A model generated the notes under the pieces. The model did not search any database. It had not been told where the DNA came from and saw only the letters and a program-made list of their open reading frames with translations. The translations under genes were made by a program, and so were the position numbers. This document shows positions 1 to 10,500 of a stretch of DNA of 64,000 nt, one piece after another. The stretch's first letter is position 1; every line of letters begins with the position of its first letter. Source of the DNA: Nemophila menziesii (lineage: Eukaryota; Streptophyta; Magnoliopsida; Boraginales; Hydrophyllaceae); assembly GCA_029959085.1 (NCBI GenBank), contig JARWIR010000016.1, positions 21,523,499-21,587,498 on the forward strand. Reading direction: 5' to 3'.

Positions 1-1451
1 ACAACCAAAATCCGTCATACCCAAGCGCTGCATGTCCCAAATTAAGGTGCCTCCTAGAACCATTAGAGAAGATTAAAATTGCAGTAGGCCATCGATCTGT
101 TTTCCTAATAGAGAATATTATTGTAGAGAAGATTAAAATTGCAGATCGATCTTTTTTCCAAATAGAGAATATTATTATAGAGAATATTAAAATTACAGTA
201 GGCCATCGATCTTTTTGGAACCTTCCTTGTAGCTTAGAGAGACATAATAGAAGAAAACTAAACACTCTGCAACATCCGTTTGCCAGATTTTGAGATATAA
301 TCCAATTCTTTATATCATGACACAAACCAATAAACCACAGAAAAGCAAGATGAAAAACCACATAGAAAAAAACAAACATCAAGATTCTGTTATCCGCCAT
401 AGCACAATTATTAATAAGATCTTGCATGTGTCCGATCTCCATATATAGATTAGACCCAGTAATAAAACTACTAATCCAATGTCTGGTATGAGAATAGTTA
501 ATGATATAACCAAGAAAGGTCATAAAATAGCCCAAAATCCAACTAATACTCCATAATTCACGAAGCCCATCAAGATGGACGGAGATAAATAGAAGAATAT
601 AAATTAAAGGACAAGGGAGAAATAACTTATCTTCTGTAGAACGGGTTGTGGGCCAGCAGAACAAGCCGCCATTAAAGTCACAGTTAGACATCCCACCATA
701 GCTTTGTCTTAAGCAAATGAAGAAACCCAATAAAGTGATACTCATCATAGTGACATGTCCCAAACGGGAAACAAAGAAGACTTATCGCATCAGTAAATGT
801 GGAACACCACCATCGAGAGCCGATGATCAGACCCAGTAGAACACACCCCTTGAAGAGAGGGAATTCCGCTTCACAAGCCCAATCAGAGAAGAAAATCCAC
901 CCCAGAAAAGCCGACAAAAACCAAGCCACCCTCCACTCGAACTCCCACGCCATGAGAAATCGATGAAGCTGTTACAGTATTCAACAAAAGAGAGCCAGGA
1001 AGAAGCAAGAAAACAGTTGCAGCAAAAACCAAATAACAATCGAAATAGCCTAGCCTAAAACAAAACCCAAAAGAAACGCGAAAAGCTCTATACAACGACA
1101 ACAAAAGTTGTAAAGCAGACATGCATAATCATTGTAGAGGAATTAAGACGATAATTGATCAGCAAAGAAAGAGTTGACTAGCAAAGAAAGAGTTGACTAA
1201 AGAGAACGCATGTTGACTAAGAGAGAGGAAAGTAGTTTTCTGCTCTTGTTTATTTTGTCTTTCCTTATAAGAATTCAGCTATTCCATACACTAAGGAATT
1301 ATATATACATCAGAAACTTTACAAGTATAGCATACCCATTTTAATTTAGATTCGAAATACAATTTTGTTTTGATCGGTAGATATAACCGACCATAAGTCT
1401 AAAATACAACGTAGAATTTCCAGATTAATCTGATACAAATCACCGTTAAAC
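1..1451. other. Non-genic DNA left of LINE-A
   Basis: I see no convincing gene here. Between about 240 and 1120 the - strand is T-rich and reads as hydrophobic, frequently interrupted frames, which looks like the 3' part of some retroelement rather than a protein. Near 1161-1199 the 19-base unit AGCAAAGAAAGAGTTGACT occurs twice in tandem, followed by another GTTGACTAA. The stretch from 1230 to 1330 resembles LTR-type promoter sequence, but no matching second copy is present in the window. Confidence 0.4.
71..215. repeat. Short tandem repeat, about 54-60 bp period
   Basis: The block that begins GATTAAAATTGCAG recurs at 71 and 131, with a decayed third copy (TATTAAAATTACAG) at 185. Each copy carries a GATCGATCT-like segment and AATAGAGAATATTATT. 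About two and a half copies are present. Confidence 0.7.
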
Positions 1452-1773
1452 ATAACTATCTATGAAATGTGTGACAAATTGGCACAAATGAGAGTCAACT
1501 GTGCTCCTCCTTCTCTCTAGGTTTACATTAGTTTCTCTCTCTAGGGTTTATACTTTTTCTTTTTTCCGGCAGCTTTTTACATCAGATCTCTCCGTTTCTT
1601 CTCTTCTTCTTCGCTCTTGCTCATCGGAATCCTTCACTGGGATTTGCAGTGAGAAGGGCTTTCTAATTTTTCTTTTTTTGCCGCGTTCCTTTCTCACCTC
1701 CACACTCTATTCTTCACCTACACACAAAACCAAACACATTACCTTCATCAGTTTACCTCACGAAACTGATAAA

Positions 1774-3147
1774 ATGCCACCCAGAAAAGCTAACAAGAAA
1801 AAGCAATTAGACCTGGAGGAGTATGCAGTTACACCAATAAAAAGTGTAACAGTCATTCAAGGTAACAAATCTGTGGGAGACAGGAGTAGATCTGTAATTG
1901 CCCCAAAATCAATGAAGACTACACCTGTTAACCATAAAAGTGCAGAAAATAATAAACAAGGAAGCATACAGTATAGTAAAACCACAAATCCTGAGATAAT
2001 TGAGGCTTTTCCAACACTACAAGTTCAAAGCACATTAGGAAAAAACTCTCAAGTGAAAACAGCTGATATAAATTTGGATCCTAGCTCAGATCTGGGCAGA
2101 AACCCTTCATCACAGCCAGGAGAGACACAAGATTTGGTGACTGCAATAATTGAGTCTCCAAAAAAATCTTGGTCCACTTTGTTTGATGGGGACATAAGGG
2201 ATGATTTTAAGCTTGATTTTGTCCAACCTGAGATACACAATGGTAGATTCCGTGTAACCCCTTCTCAAGAAATCAAAGAAGAGGGGTGTAAAAGATGGAA
2301 AACAAGCATTGTTGGTCAATTTCTAGATAAGCCACCACCATTTTACATGGTTAAATATATGGTTGAAACACAATGGAAACAGTTTGGTAAGGTACAAATC
2401 AGTACCTCAGAACAGGGACTATTTGTGTTCAAATTGGAAACTGAGGAAGCTTGCTTTAAAGTATTAGGGGAGCTTTGGCATGTGAATAACCGCCCTCTCA
2501 TACTAAGAAGGTGGAAACCTAATACTCACTTTGAGAAATTCAAAATTGATAAGGTTCCTGTGTGGGTCAAATTAAGGAAAGTCCCAGGGGAATTATGGAC
2601 TAAACAAGGCCTAAGTGTAGTAGCTAGTGCAGTAGGCAAACCCTTACAAATGGATGAGATAACTGCTAATCAAACCAGGCTTAGCTATGCCAGAGTCTGT
2701 GTGGAGATGGATATTAATGCTGAACCTATTGAATCATTTGATATTGATATGGGAGAGGGTCAAATTGAAACTGTTGAAGTGGAGTACACTTGGAGGCCAA
2801 CTGTTTGTAAAACCTGCAAAATATTGGGTCATAGTGAGAAGGCATGCAGAAATACTAAACAAGTATGGGTTGAAAAGAAAAAAGCTACTACTGTAAAGGA
2901 AATACCTGAGAATAAGGAACCAAAAGATAAGGCACCAATCCAAGGAGAAATGTGGTCACAAGTAATTAGAAGAAGAAACACACTGTCTCCAGCTCAAAAT
3001 GAGGGAAACCATGTGGCTTCAACATCTAATAGTTTTGAAATACTGGAACAGGATAATGAAAATGTGGAAAGTCTCATAAACCAGTTAATCACAGTAAGCA
3101 CTAATGGAGGTGAGCAAGAAATTCCTCCAGACCCCAATCTCAAATGA
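1774..3147 (+). CDS. LINE-A ORF1, nucleic-acid-binding protein (DUF4283 and zinc knuckle)
   Basis: ORF1 of a plant L1 LINE, expected to coat the element RNA in the ribonucleoprotein. The open frame extends upstream without an ATG to 1501, but the first good start is the ATG at 1774 (MPPRKANKKKQ), giving 457 residues. The first 130 residues are basic and polar. A DUF4283 region follows (about residues 140-300, from WSTLFDGDIRDDFKLDFV through WVKLRKVPG). A C-x2-C-x4-H-x4-C knuckle, CKTCKILGHSEKAC, lies near residue 350. The tail is polar. The stop overlaps the ORF2 start in an ATGA tetranucleotide (3144-3147), which suggests stop-start coupled reinitiation for ORF2. The frame is intact. Confidence 0.9.
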   Translation: MPPRKANKKKQLDLEEYAVTPIKSVTVIQGNKSVGDRSRSVIAPKSMKTTPVNHKSAENNKQGSIQYSKTTNPEIIEAFPTLQVQSTLGKNSQVKTADINLDPSSDLGRNPSSQPGETQDLVTAIIESPKKSWSTLFDGDIRDDFKLDFVQPEIHNGRFRVTPSQEIKEEGCKRWKTSIVGQFLDKPPPFYMVKYMVETQWKQFGKVQISTSEQGLFVFKLETEEACFKVLGELWHVNNRPLILRRWKPNTHFEKFKIDKVPVWVKLRKVPGELWTKQGLSVVASAVGKPLQMDEITANQTRLSYARVCVEMDINAEPIESFDIDMGEGQIETVEVEYTWRPTVCKTCKILGHSEKACRNTKQVWVEKKKATTVKEIPENKEPKDKAPIQGEMWSQVIRRRNTLSPAQNEGNHVASTSNSFEILEQDNENVESLINQLITVSTNGGEQEIPPDPNLK

Positions 3148-6100
3148 TATTAACTTGGAATGTAAGGGGCATAAATAAAAAGCTTAAGCAAATAAATTGC
3201 TTGAAGCAAGTAAATAAGAACAATGTTCATCTGTTCAGTTTTATTGAAACTAAAGTAAAGCAGCCTAAAGCCAATAATATATGGAGCTCTACCTTCAGTA
3301 AATGGCAAGTAGTGAATAATTATTCTCATCACACATTGGGAAGAATCTGGACCTTTTGGGATAATAAGATGTACAATCTTTCAGTGATGGATAGTACTAG
3401 CCAAGCATTACTTTGCAAGGTAGTACATATCCCCACAGGTACTGAATTTATATATACTCCAGTGTATGCCTTGAACAAGCCTGAGGAAAGAACTGTTCTA
3501 TGGGATACACTTAGGAAATGGGAGCCTATGGTTAATCAGAAAGCATGGATCATACAAGGGGACTTTAATGAAGTAATGCATGTTGAGGAAAGACTAAATG
3601 CCACAGAACAATCAGATGGGGCCAAAGAAATGGTTCAGTGTGTTCAGGACCTAGAATTAACTGATCTCAAATACACTGGGCCAAAATATACATGGACTAA
3701 TAAATCATCTGAAGGTGACATGAGGGCAAGTAGGATTGATAGAACCCTTGTTAATGATGAATGGCTAAAAGCATTCCCTAATACATCACTTCATCTATCA
3801 AGTCCAATCCTTTCAGATCATTGTTGTCAAATCTTAAGTTTTATGAAGAAACAACATAACAGAAAACCTCCATTCAGATTCTACAACATATGGACAAGCC
3901 ACCCTGAATTCTTACCTCTTGTGGAAGAAGTGTGGAAAACTGATATTCATGGGACAGCAATGTTTGTGATCACTAGAAAACTCAAACTGCTAAAAGAAAA
4001 ACTTAAAAAATTCAATGAAACTTACTTCAAATATTTACAAGTGAAAATCATTGACATTCAAGAAAAGCCGAGTGCTACACAGGAAGCTAGGCTTCAAGGC
4101 AACTACTCCTCTGAGCTTTTAAAGAAGGAGAATGATCTTATTAATGAGCTTACAGATGAACTTATTAAGGAAGAGTCAATAGCTAAGCAAAAATCAAGAG
4201 ATCAATGGGTTGAGGAAGGTGATCTAAATACTGCCTATTTTCAGAAAATTATGAGAGGTAGAAATGCGCAGAATAATATTTATTCCATCAAGGATAATAA
4301 TGGGAAGTTTACCTCGGATGAAAGTGAGATTACTAAAAAATTTGTCAATCACTTCACTCAAATCCTAGGGACCAAGGACCTGAAGATAGAAAAAGTAAAT
4401 GTAAGTCAGATTCAAAATATTTGTGATAATAAGAAAATTAGTGAAGAAGAAAAAGACTTACTTATTCAACCAATATCTGAGTTGGAAATTAAAAAAGCTC
4501 TGTGGTCAATTGGTAATTCTAAAAGTCCAGGACCCGATGGATATTCAGCTGGGTTTTTCAAAGTTTCATGGGATATAATTAAAGAGGATCTATGTAAAGC
4601 CATAAAGAGTTCGTTTGATGATGGACAAATACTTAAGGAGATAAACTCTGCGAATATATCACTAATACCAAAGGTGAAAAACCCAAATATTACCAAAGAG
4701 TATAGGCCTATAGCGTGCTGTAACGTGATATATAAAGTCATTTCTAAGATCATTGCAAATAGGCTGAAGAGTACTCTTAATGGTATTATATCTCAAAATC
4801 AGTCTGCATTTGTACCTGGAAGACTAATTGGGGAAAACATTCTTATAGCCCAAGATATAGTAAGAGGATATTCAAGGCATAACATCACTAAGAGATGTAC
4901 TCTAAAATTGGATTTAATGAAAGCCTATGACTCAGTTGACTGGGGTTTTATCCTTAAAACTTTAAAAGCTTTTGATTACCCAGATAAGTTTATAAGATGG
5001 GTGAGTATGTGCCTTACAAGCACATCATATTCTATTATGATCAATGGAAGCCCTCAAGGTTTATTTAAAGGTGAGAAGGGCCTCAGACAGGGGGACCCAT
5101 ATCACCATACTTATTTGTAATAGGTATGGAAGTATTATCACAAATATTCCAACAAATAGGGGCCAAAAAGAATTTTCAGTGGCACCCTAACTGTGGAAAG
5201 ATCAAGCTCAACAATTTAATGTTTGCTGATGACCTGCTAGTATTTTTTAAACCTTCAATCGAATCAGCTAAACTAGTCAAGAAAGGACTTCTCTTATTTA
5301 GTAAAATGTCTGGGCTTTATATCAGTGAAAGTAAGAGTAATATTTTCTATGGGGGATGTACTGATCAAGATAAATATGATATGGAAAATACACTAAGCAT
5401 ACCAGAGGGCTTCCTCCCAATGAAATATTTGGGGGTACCCCTCATAACTGGTAGACTTAGCCTTAATGATTGTTACCCTCTGATTGAAAAAATGGCTACA
5501 AGAATTGATCATTGGGCCTCAAAACACCTTACTTATGCTGGAAGAATTCAACTAATTAAATCAGTTTTAACAAGTATATCTAGTCACTGGTGTAATGTAT
5601 ATACCCTCCCAAAAAGAGTAATTAAACAGATTCAGAGTAAAATTATGGCTTTCTTATGGTGTGGTAAAAGTAACTATGATGGAGGGGCAAAAGTCTCATG
5701 GGAACAAGTTTGTAAACCTATTGAAGAAGGAGGATTGGGCATAAAAGATCTTTATATTCAAAATCAGGTAGCTACCTTGAAACTACTATGGGGTTGTTGT
5801 ATTCCCAAAAATAGTATTTGGTCTAAATGGATTAATACAAATCATTTGAAGGGCAAATCGTTTTGGCAAGTAAAAATCCCAACTGACTGTTCTTGGGGTT
5901 GGAGAAAAATCTTAAAATGTAGAGATAAAGCGAAAAATTTGGTCAAATATATAGTGGGAAATGGTAAAAACATCTCAATATGGTGGGATTATTGGTTACC
6001 TAATAGTACAAACCTCTTTGAAGTAAAGAACAGTAAGTTTGCATCTGGATACTATGATAACAGTAAACTTGCTCAATTTTACTGTAATGGAAGATGGAAA

Positions 6101-6751
6101 TGGCCGCCGATGTTAAGCTTTATGAAGGAGTGGGTTAAAAATATCGTAATTTCAGATTCTGAGGATACAATAAAATGTACCTGTACAAAAAAAGGTAACT
6201 TTACTACTTCAGAAATCTATAACCACATTAGACAAAAAGGAACAGTTAACAACTGGGCTCACACAATTTGGAAGAATAAAAGTCTACCAAAATATAAAGT
6301 GATATATTGGCTTGCCCAGTTAGATAAATTACCCACGAAACAGAGATTAATAAACTGGGGACTTATCTCTAGTACGATTTGTGAATTCTGTGGGCTGTTG
6401 AGTGAGGACAAGAACCATCTATTTTGGAATTGCTCCTTCACGGCTCGGATCTGGGCCAAATGCCGATTGAAAGCAGGAATTAGCTGTGTTTCTCTTGACT
6501 GGAACACAATAATTGAATACCTCTCTCGAATAAGGGATAAAACCCTAAAAAGTGAAGTTACCAGAATGATTATGCCAATAGCTGTTCACTCGATATGGAT
6601 TGAAAGAAATAACAGGTTATTCAACAAAATCTACCTTAGTGAAGAAGATATAATGGAGAAAGTAATAAGTTACCTGATTGAGAATCTTATTAAGCTGAAA
6701 TCTTACGGAAGAGAGAAGATAGATGACGAGGCGATTCGGTGGAAAAGATGA
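3144..6751 (+). pseudogene. LINE-A ORF2, endonuclease/reverse transcriptase, broken by one frameshift
   Basis: The encoded polyprotein would nick the target site and reverse-transcribe the element RNA. Upstream part (3144-5120): apurinic-type endonuclease with LTWNVRG, FIETK, QGDFNE and LSDHC motifs, then the first reverse-transcriptase blocks (SPGPDGY, KLDLMKAYD, GLRQGDP). Immediately after GDP, near 5098, one base is missing, so the frame runs to a stop at 5118-5120. The rest continues in another frame from 5126: LMFADDLL with the catalytic FADD, then a zf-RVT zinc ribbon near residues 395-460 of that part. No RNase H domain follows. Everything else is intact, so a sequencing or assembly error is a possible explanation. 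As read, this copy cannot make a full enzyme. Confidence 0.93.
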
Positions 6752-6991
6752 CCCGACACGAAGAGAGAGAAATGATAGGATGAGATGTTAGATTTCGTTT
6801 GTACTTGTTGTCCGATGATAGATTAAAGTACATGTTTTGTTTTATTATGTTAGTGGTCTGTAGGACCGTTTAGTAGTTGTAATGTGCTGGGCCCTATATA
6901 ATGGGCTTTGTAAAAGGATGGTTTGAGCTTAATGATATAAAATTGGCTGGGCTTGCTGACCAAAAAAAAAAAAAAATAACTATCTATGAAA

Positions 6992-7579
6992 CATGCCGAA
7001 AAAAAAAAAATGAACCAAAACTAATGACTTTATATACATCCTCTTTGTTTTTATTAAAGATAATACATATGACATATACCAAATATATTTATATGTATCA
7101 TGATCATAGATTAATTAATCATAAGTGAATAATTCATTCAAACTAAAAATAATATTAAAAACTAACAATAAGATTTACATAAAGAGGCAAAAAATTTGAA
7201 AACGACAATAATTTAGACGTCCACATATAAAACCAACCATTAGATTTAAAGTTTCATGAGATGAACACTCTCCTAAAATTCTATTATTTTGATAGATATT
7301 CAGTTCACAGTTGAATTTTTCTATAGTGTGATTGTGTAATGAAAAAGGAACCAAAACTTTTATTTATCTTTTTCCTCTCTTCGTTTTGAGTTTTATGACA
7401 CTAAAAAAAAACTGTAGTTTTCTGGGTGATGGTAAAAAAATATAAATAATGGATACTTAATATTAGGAACTAAATAATAATAAAAATATTATATATTACA
7501 AAAACACTTATAAATTCGCTGAATGTTACATTGATATTTTACGGATAGTAATATCTATTTACTGTTACAGGAAGCTACC
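6992..7579 (+). other. AT-rich 5' flank of the NAT gene
   Basis: Only about 590 bp separates the LINE-A duplication from the NAT start codon. It is AT-rich with several poly(A) runs. The sequence TACTGTTACAG just before GAAGCTACCATGG (acceptor AG at 7570-7571) looks like a 3' splice site, so the gene may have an intron in its 5' UTR. In that case the promoter and first exon would lie further upstream, possibly beyond LINE-A. I do not see a clear TATA box. Confidence 0.4.
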
Positions 7580-10500
7580 ATGGCAGAAGAAAACATCTGG
7601 TATTCAGCAAGATCATCTTCAGTCGAAGATGATATATCTTCTCCATTGTCCGGAGTTGCTTCAACGGATATATATCCAAGCACCTCCCCTGAAATAAGAG
7701 ATAAAGAAACTCCATCAATGACAACAACATACCCAAGTACCTCTACGGAATTAAGAGAAGAAGAAACTCCGTCGGTTACTACAGCATACCCAAGTACCTC
7801 TAACGAAATAAGAGAAGAAGAAACGCCTTCTATGACTTCGTTTTCAGGGGTTACACTATCTGAGAGTTCTTATTCCGAGATTGTTGAAGACATTCCGGAG
7901 AGGTCAGATCAGGGCTGGGCAGCAGAAGTGCCAGCTCAGGTCACACCTGAGAGGTCCTCATTGCCCTCGGTGGCTGAGGAAATTACTCCGGCCACACCAG
8001 ACGCTCCTCTCTCTCCCACGAGAGAAATTGAATCTTTCGAGGTGCTGCCGGCTCGTAATGAAAGAATCCTTCACCACCATCAAAGCCGACTGTTGGACCT
8101 AGACTATTTTGTGGACATGAATCCTTCATGGGGTACGTCTAGTTTCATGTATTTTATTTCTTTAATTTATCTATAAATAGGTAGTTATTCCTAAGTTAGT
8201 ATGTATAGTTGTGACACTTAAGGATTTCAACTTCACACTTCAACATCCTTGTTCTTGATAATTGCATAGAATGATCATATTGCACCTAAGTTTATGTTAT
8301 TTGATTCAATTTACTGGCGTAACATTATTTTTGTCTCTCTTGCAGTTGAAACAGGTTTTCTCGCCTTCCAAAATTTCATCTTAGTACTGGGAGTTACTGC
8401 AATGATCCCCACCTTGATTGTTTCCGGAATGGGTGGATCTTATGTAAGTTTTTTATTTTAATTAAACTATAAAAACTTTGAACTATCCTAATGCATCAAG
8501 CTAAAAATAAATAGCTGGTGAGTACGGAAATAAAAATGGATTATTTGAATTCAAGTTCTACTACATACACAACATAAGATAAGCATGTCTATATCTTGAT
8601 ACATTAGGAATGTTTTTTATTTAATAACTTTGATTAGTAGAAATACACCTTATGAATGATGGAAATGCGTTAACTTGGCACCTAGAGTTATTTAGGTCAT
8701 TAACCTTTACAAGCTTAAAAACTCATAATGCATGGAAAGCAACTCCTTTAATATGATACTATAAATGGCTTTACTTCACTTTCACAACCTTTTGGAACTC
8801 TCAAGTAAAATAAAAAAACTCTCCTCTTCCCTCTTGGTTGCAATATTGGGCAAGATTGCTTATCATACTTTTGAAACTACGAAAATGCCCCCATTAATAA
8901 AAATGAAAGTTAGAAGAAATTTTTATGTTTTTTGAAGTTTAATGATTGACTTTCACCAGGAGGATACTGCTCAAATAATCCAAACGATGGTGTTCCTGGC
9001 AGGGATCAGCACTCTTCTTCAAACGCTTTTCGGAACGCGTTTACCGACTACAGTTGGTGGATCATTTGCTTTCCTTGCTCCAGTGTCATATATTTCCATG
9101 GTCACTTATCAGGATGAAGGGGAGCATGTAAGTTATATATATGCCTTTACTTTTCGCATATTCCATCTTTGCTTCATGCTAATCCGGTTATTATTATGCA
9201 GAGATTTAAATCCACGATGCAAGCTGTACAGGGAGCTATGATTGTAGCATCAATCATCCAAATCATCCTTGGGTATACTAGAGCGTGGGGCATCATTACA
9301 CGGTATATTTTGTTTTTTAATTTATTTAGTAAGTCAATGGACAATTGGACATCCAACTAACGATTTTATTGAAAATTATTGCAGCTTTTTCAGCCCACTT
9401 AGTATGGCCCCAGTGATTGCACTAGCTGGTTTCAGCTTATTTCAACAAACCTTTCCCGCGGTAAGTTTTTTTCTTTTTTGTGTGTAGGAAATTACAAGTG
9501 TTTTATATACTATCCTTAACATTTGAAAATAGATTCTAGGCCCCTCGCGATTTTTTATAATACAAAATAAATCTTTCAAGAAATTGCATAACAACCCCTC
9601 AAAGTCAACTGAATCAATACAAAAATCCAATACAATACCTAATAATCTAACTGCATTAACATAAGTTAGATCATACTTTTTGTCACGCCCTAACCCAGTC
9701 CACATCATGGACAAGGTGTAAACGTAGCACGCCTACTCCAGTATACTACACAGACGTTCTTCTTCTTCTTTTTTTTTTAAACTTTTCTACATAGTTATAG
9801 ATGTATATAAATAAAGTAATTAAAATAAATAAAACTATTGAAACATTAAATATAAATTATCAATAAACACTTCAATACACTACAAGGTTATTTTTTTCTT
9901 TTCTGTAAAAAGATCTTTGGCCATCGTTTAAATAATTTAAATCCACTTCACCATATCAGCAAAACCAACTTCTTCTAATACAGACCTAATAAACTAGTAT
10001 ATATACACTACACTAACGCTTAGTAAATAAACATATATATAGGATTGAATTTACCATAATTAATTATAAAAATGTCTAAAATAGATTAGAAATCACTTAA
10101 AATTTTCCTACACATAATCTGTATTCATACACAGAATTAGATAGCCTTGCAAATGAAATAAGAATTTTACTTACCTCAGTTAAGATGATGTAGATTCTGC
10201 TAATGTTACCTACTTTTTTTCTCTAGTTCTCTTTCATCTTCTTTCTCTTTTGAAGATAGGTGTGTGTTACAATTAACAAAGTGACAACTATTCTTTATAA
10301 TGGTCTTTTTAATTTTGGGATTGGATAAAGGTTATTACAAATCGGTAGAGTACTCTTGAATTGATGAAATAATTGTATGACTTTTATGGATTGTGGGGGG
10401 TTAGTAAACCCAAAAGGCCTTGACGTTAAACTTTTATTTCTACATCTTTAGGGAAGTCTGCTCCACACCTCAACACAACTTTAACCTTGCAATTTACATT

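Larger units (their letters stand above)
1468..6975 (+). mobile_element. LINE-A: L1-type non-LTR retrotransposon, near full length
   Basis: The element is bounded by a perfect 16-bp target-site duplication, ATAACTATCTATGAAA, at 1452-1467 and 6976-6991, and ends in a poly(A) run at 6962-6975. It has a roughly 300-bp 5' leader, ORF1 (DUF4283 plus zinc knuckle), ORF2 (endonuclease plus reverse transcriptase plus zf-RVT) and a 3' UTR from 6752. There is no RNase H domain, unlike LINE-B, so the two belong to different plant L1 lineages. The exact duplication and the single frameshift in ORF2 indicate a fairly recent insertion. It lies about 600 bp upstream of the NAT start codon, in the same orientation. 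Confidence 0.95.

Noticed and set aside
684..1122. Three overlapping - strand open frames of 70-89 codons
   Set aside because: Hydrophobic T-rich reading with no domain, no good start context and overlapping frames; typical of retroelement 3' sequence.
9680..9760. Solo Gypsy LTR in NAT intron 5
   Set aside because: The TGTCACGCCC start is suggestive, but no CA end and no target-site duplication were found, so it is mentioned only as possible.
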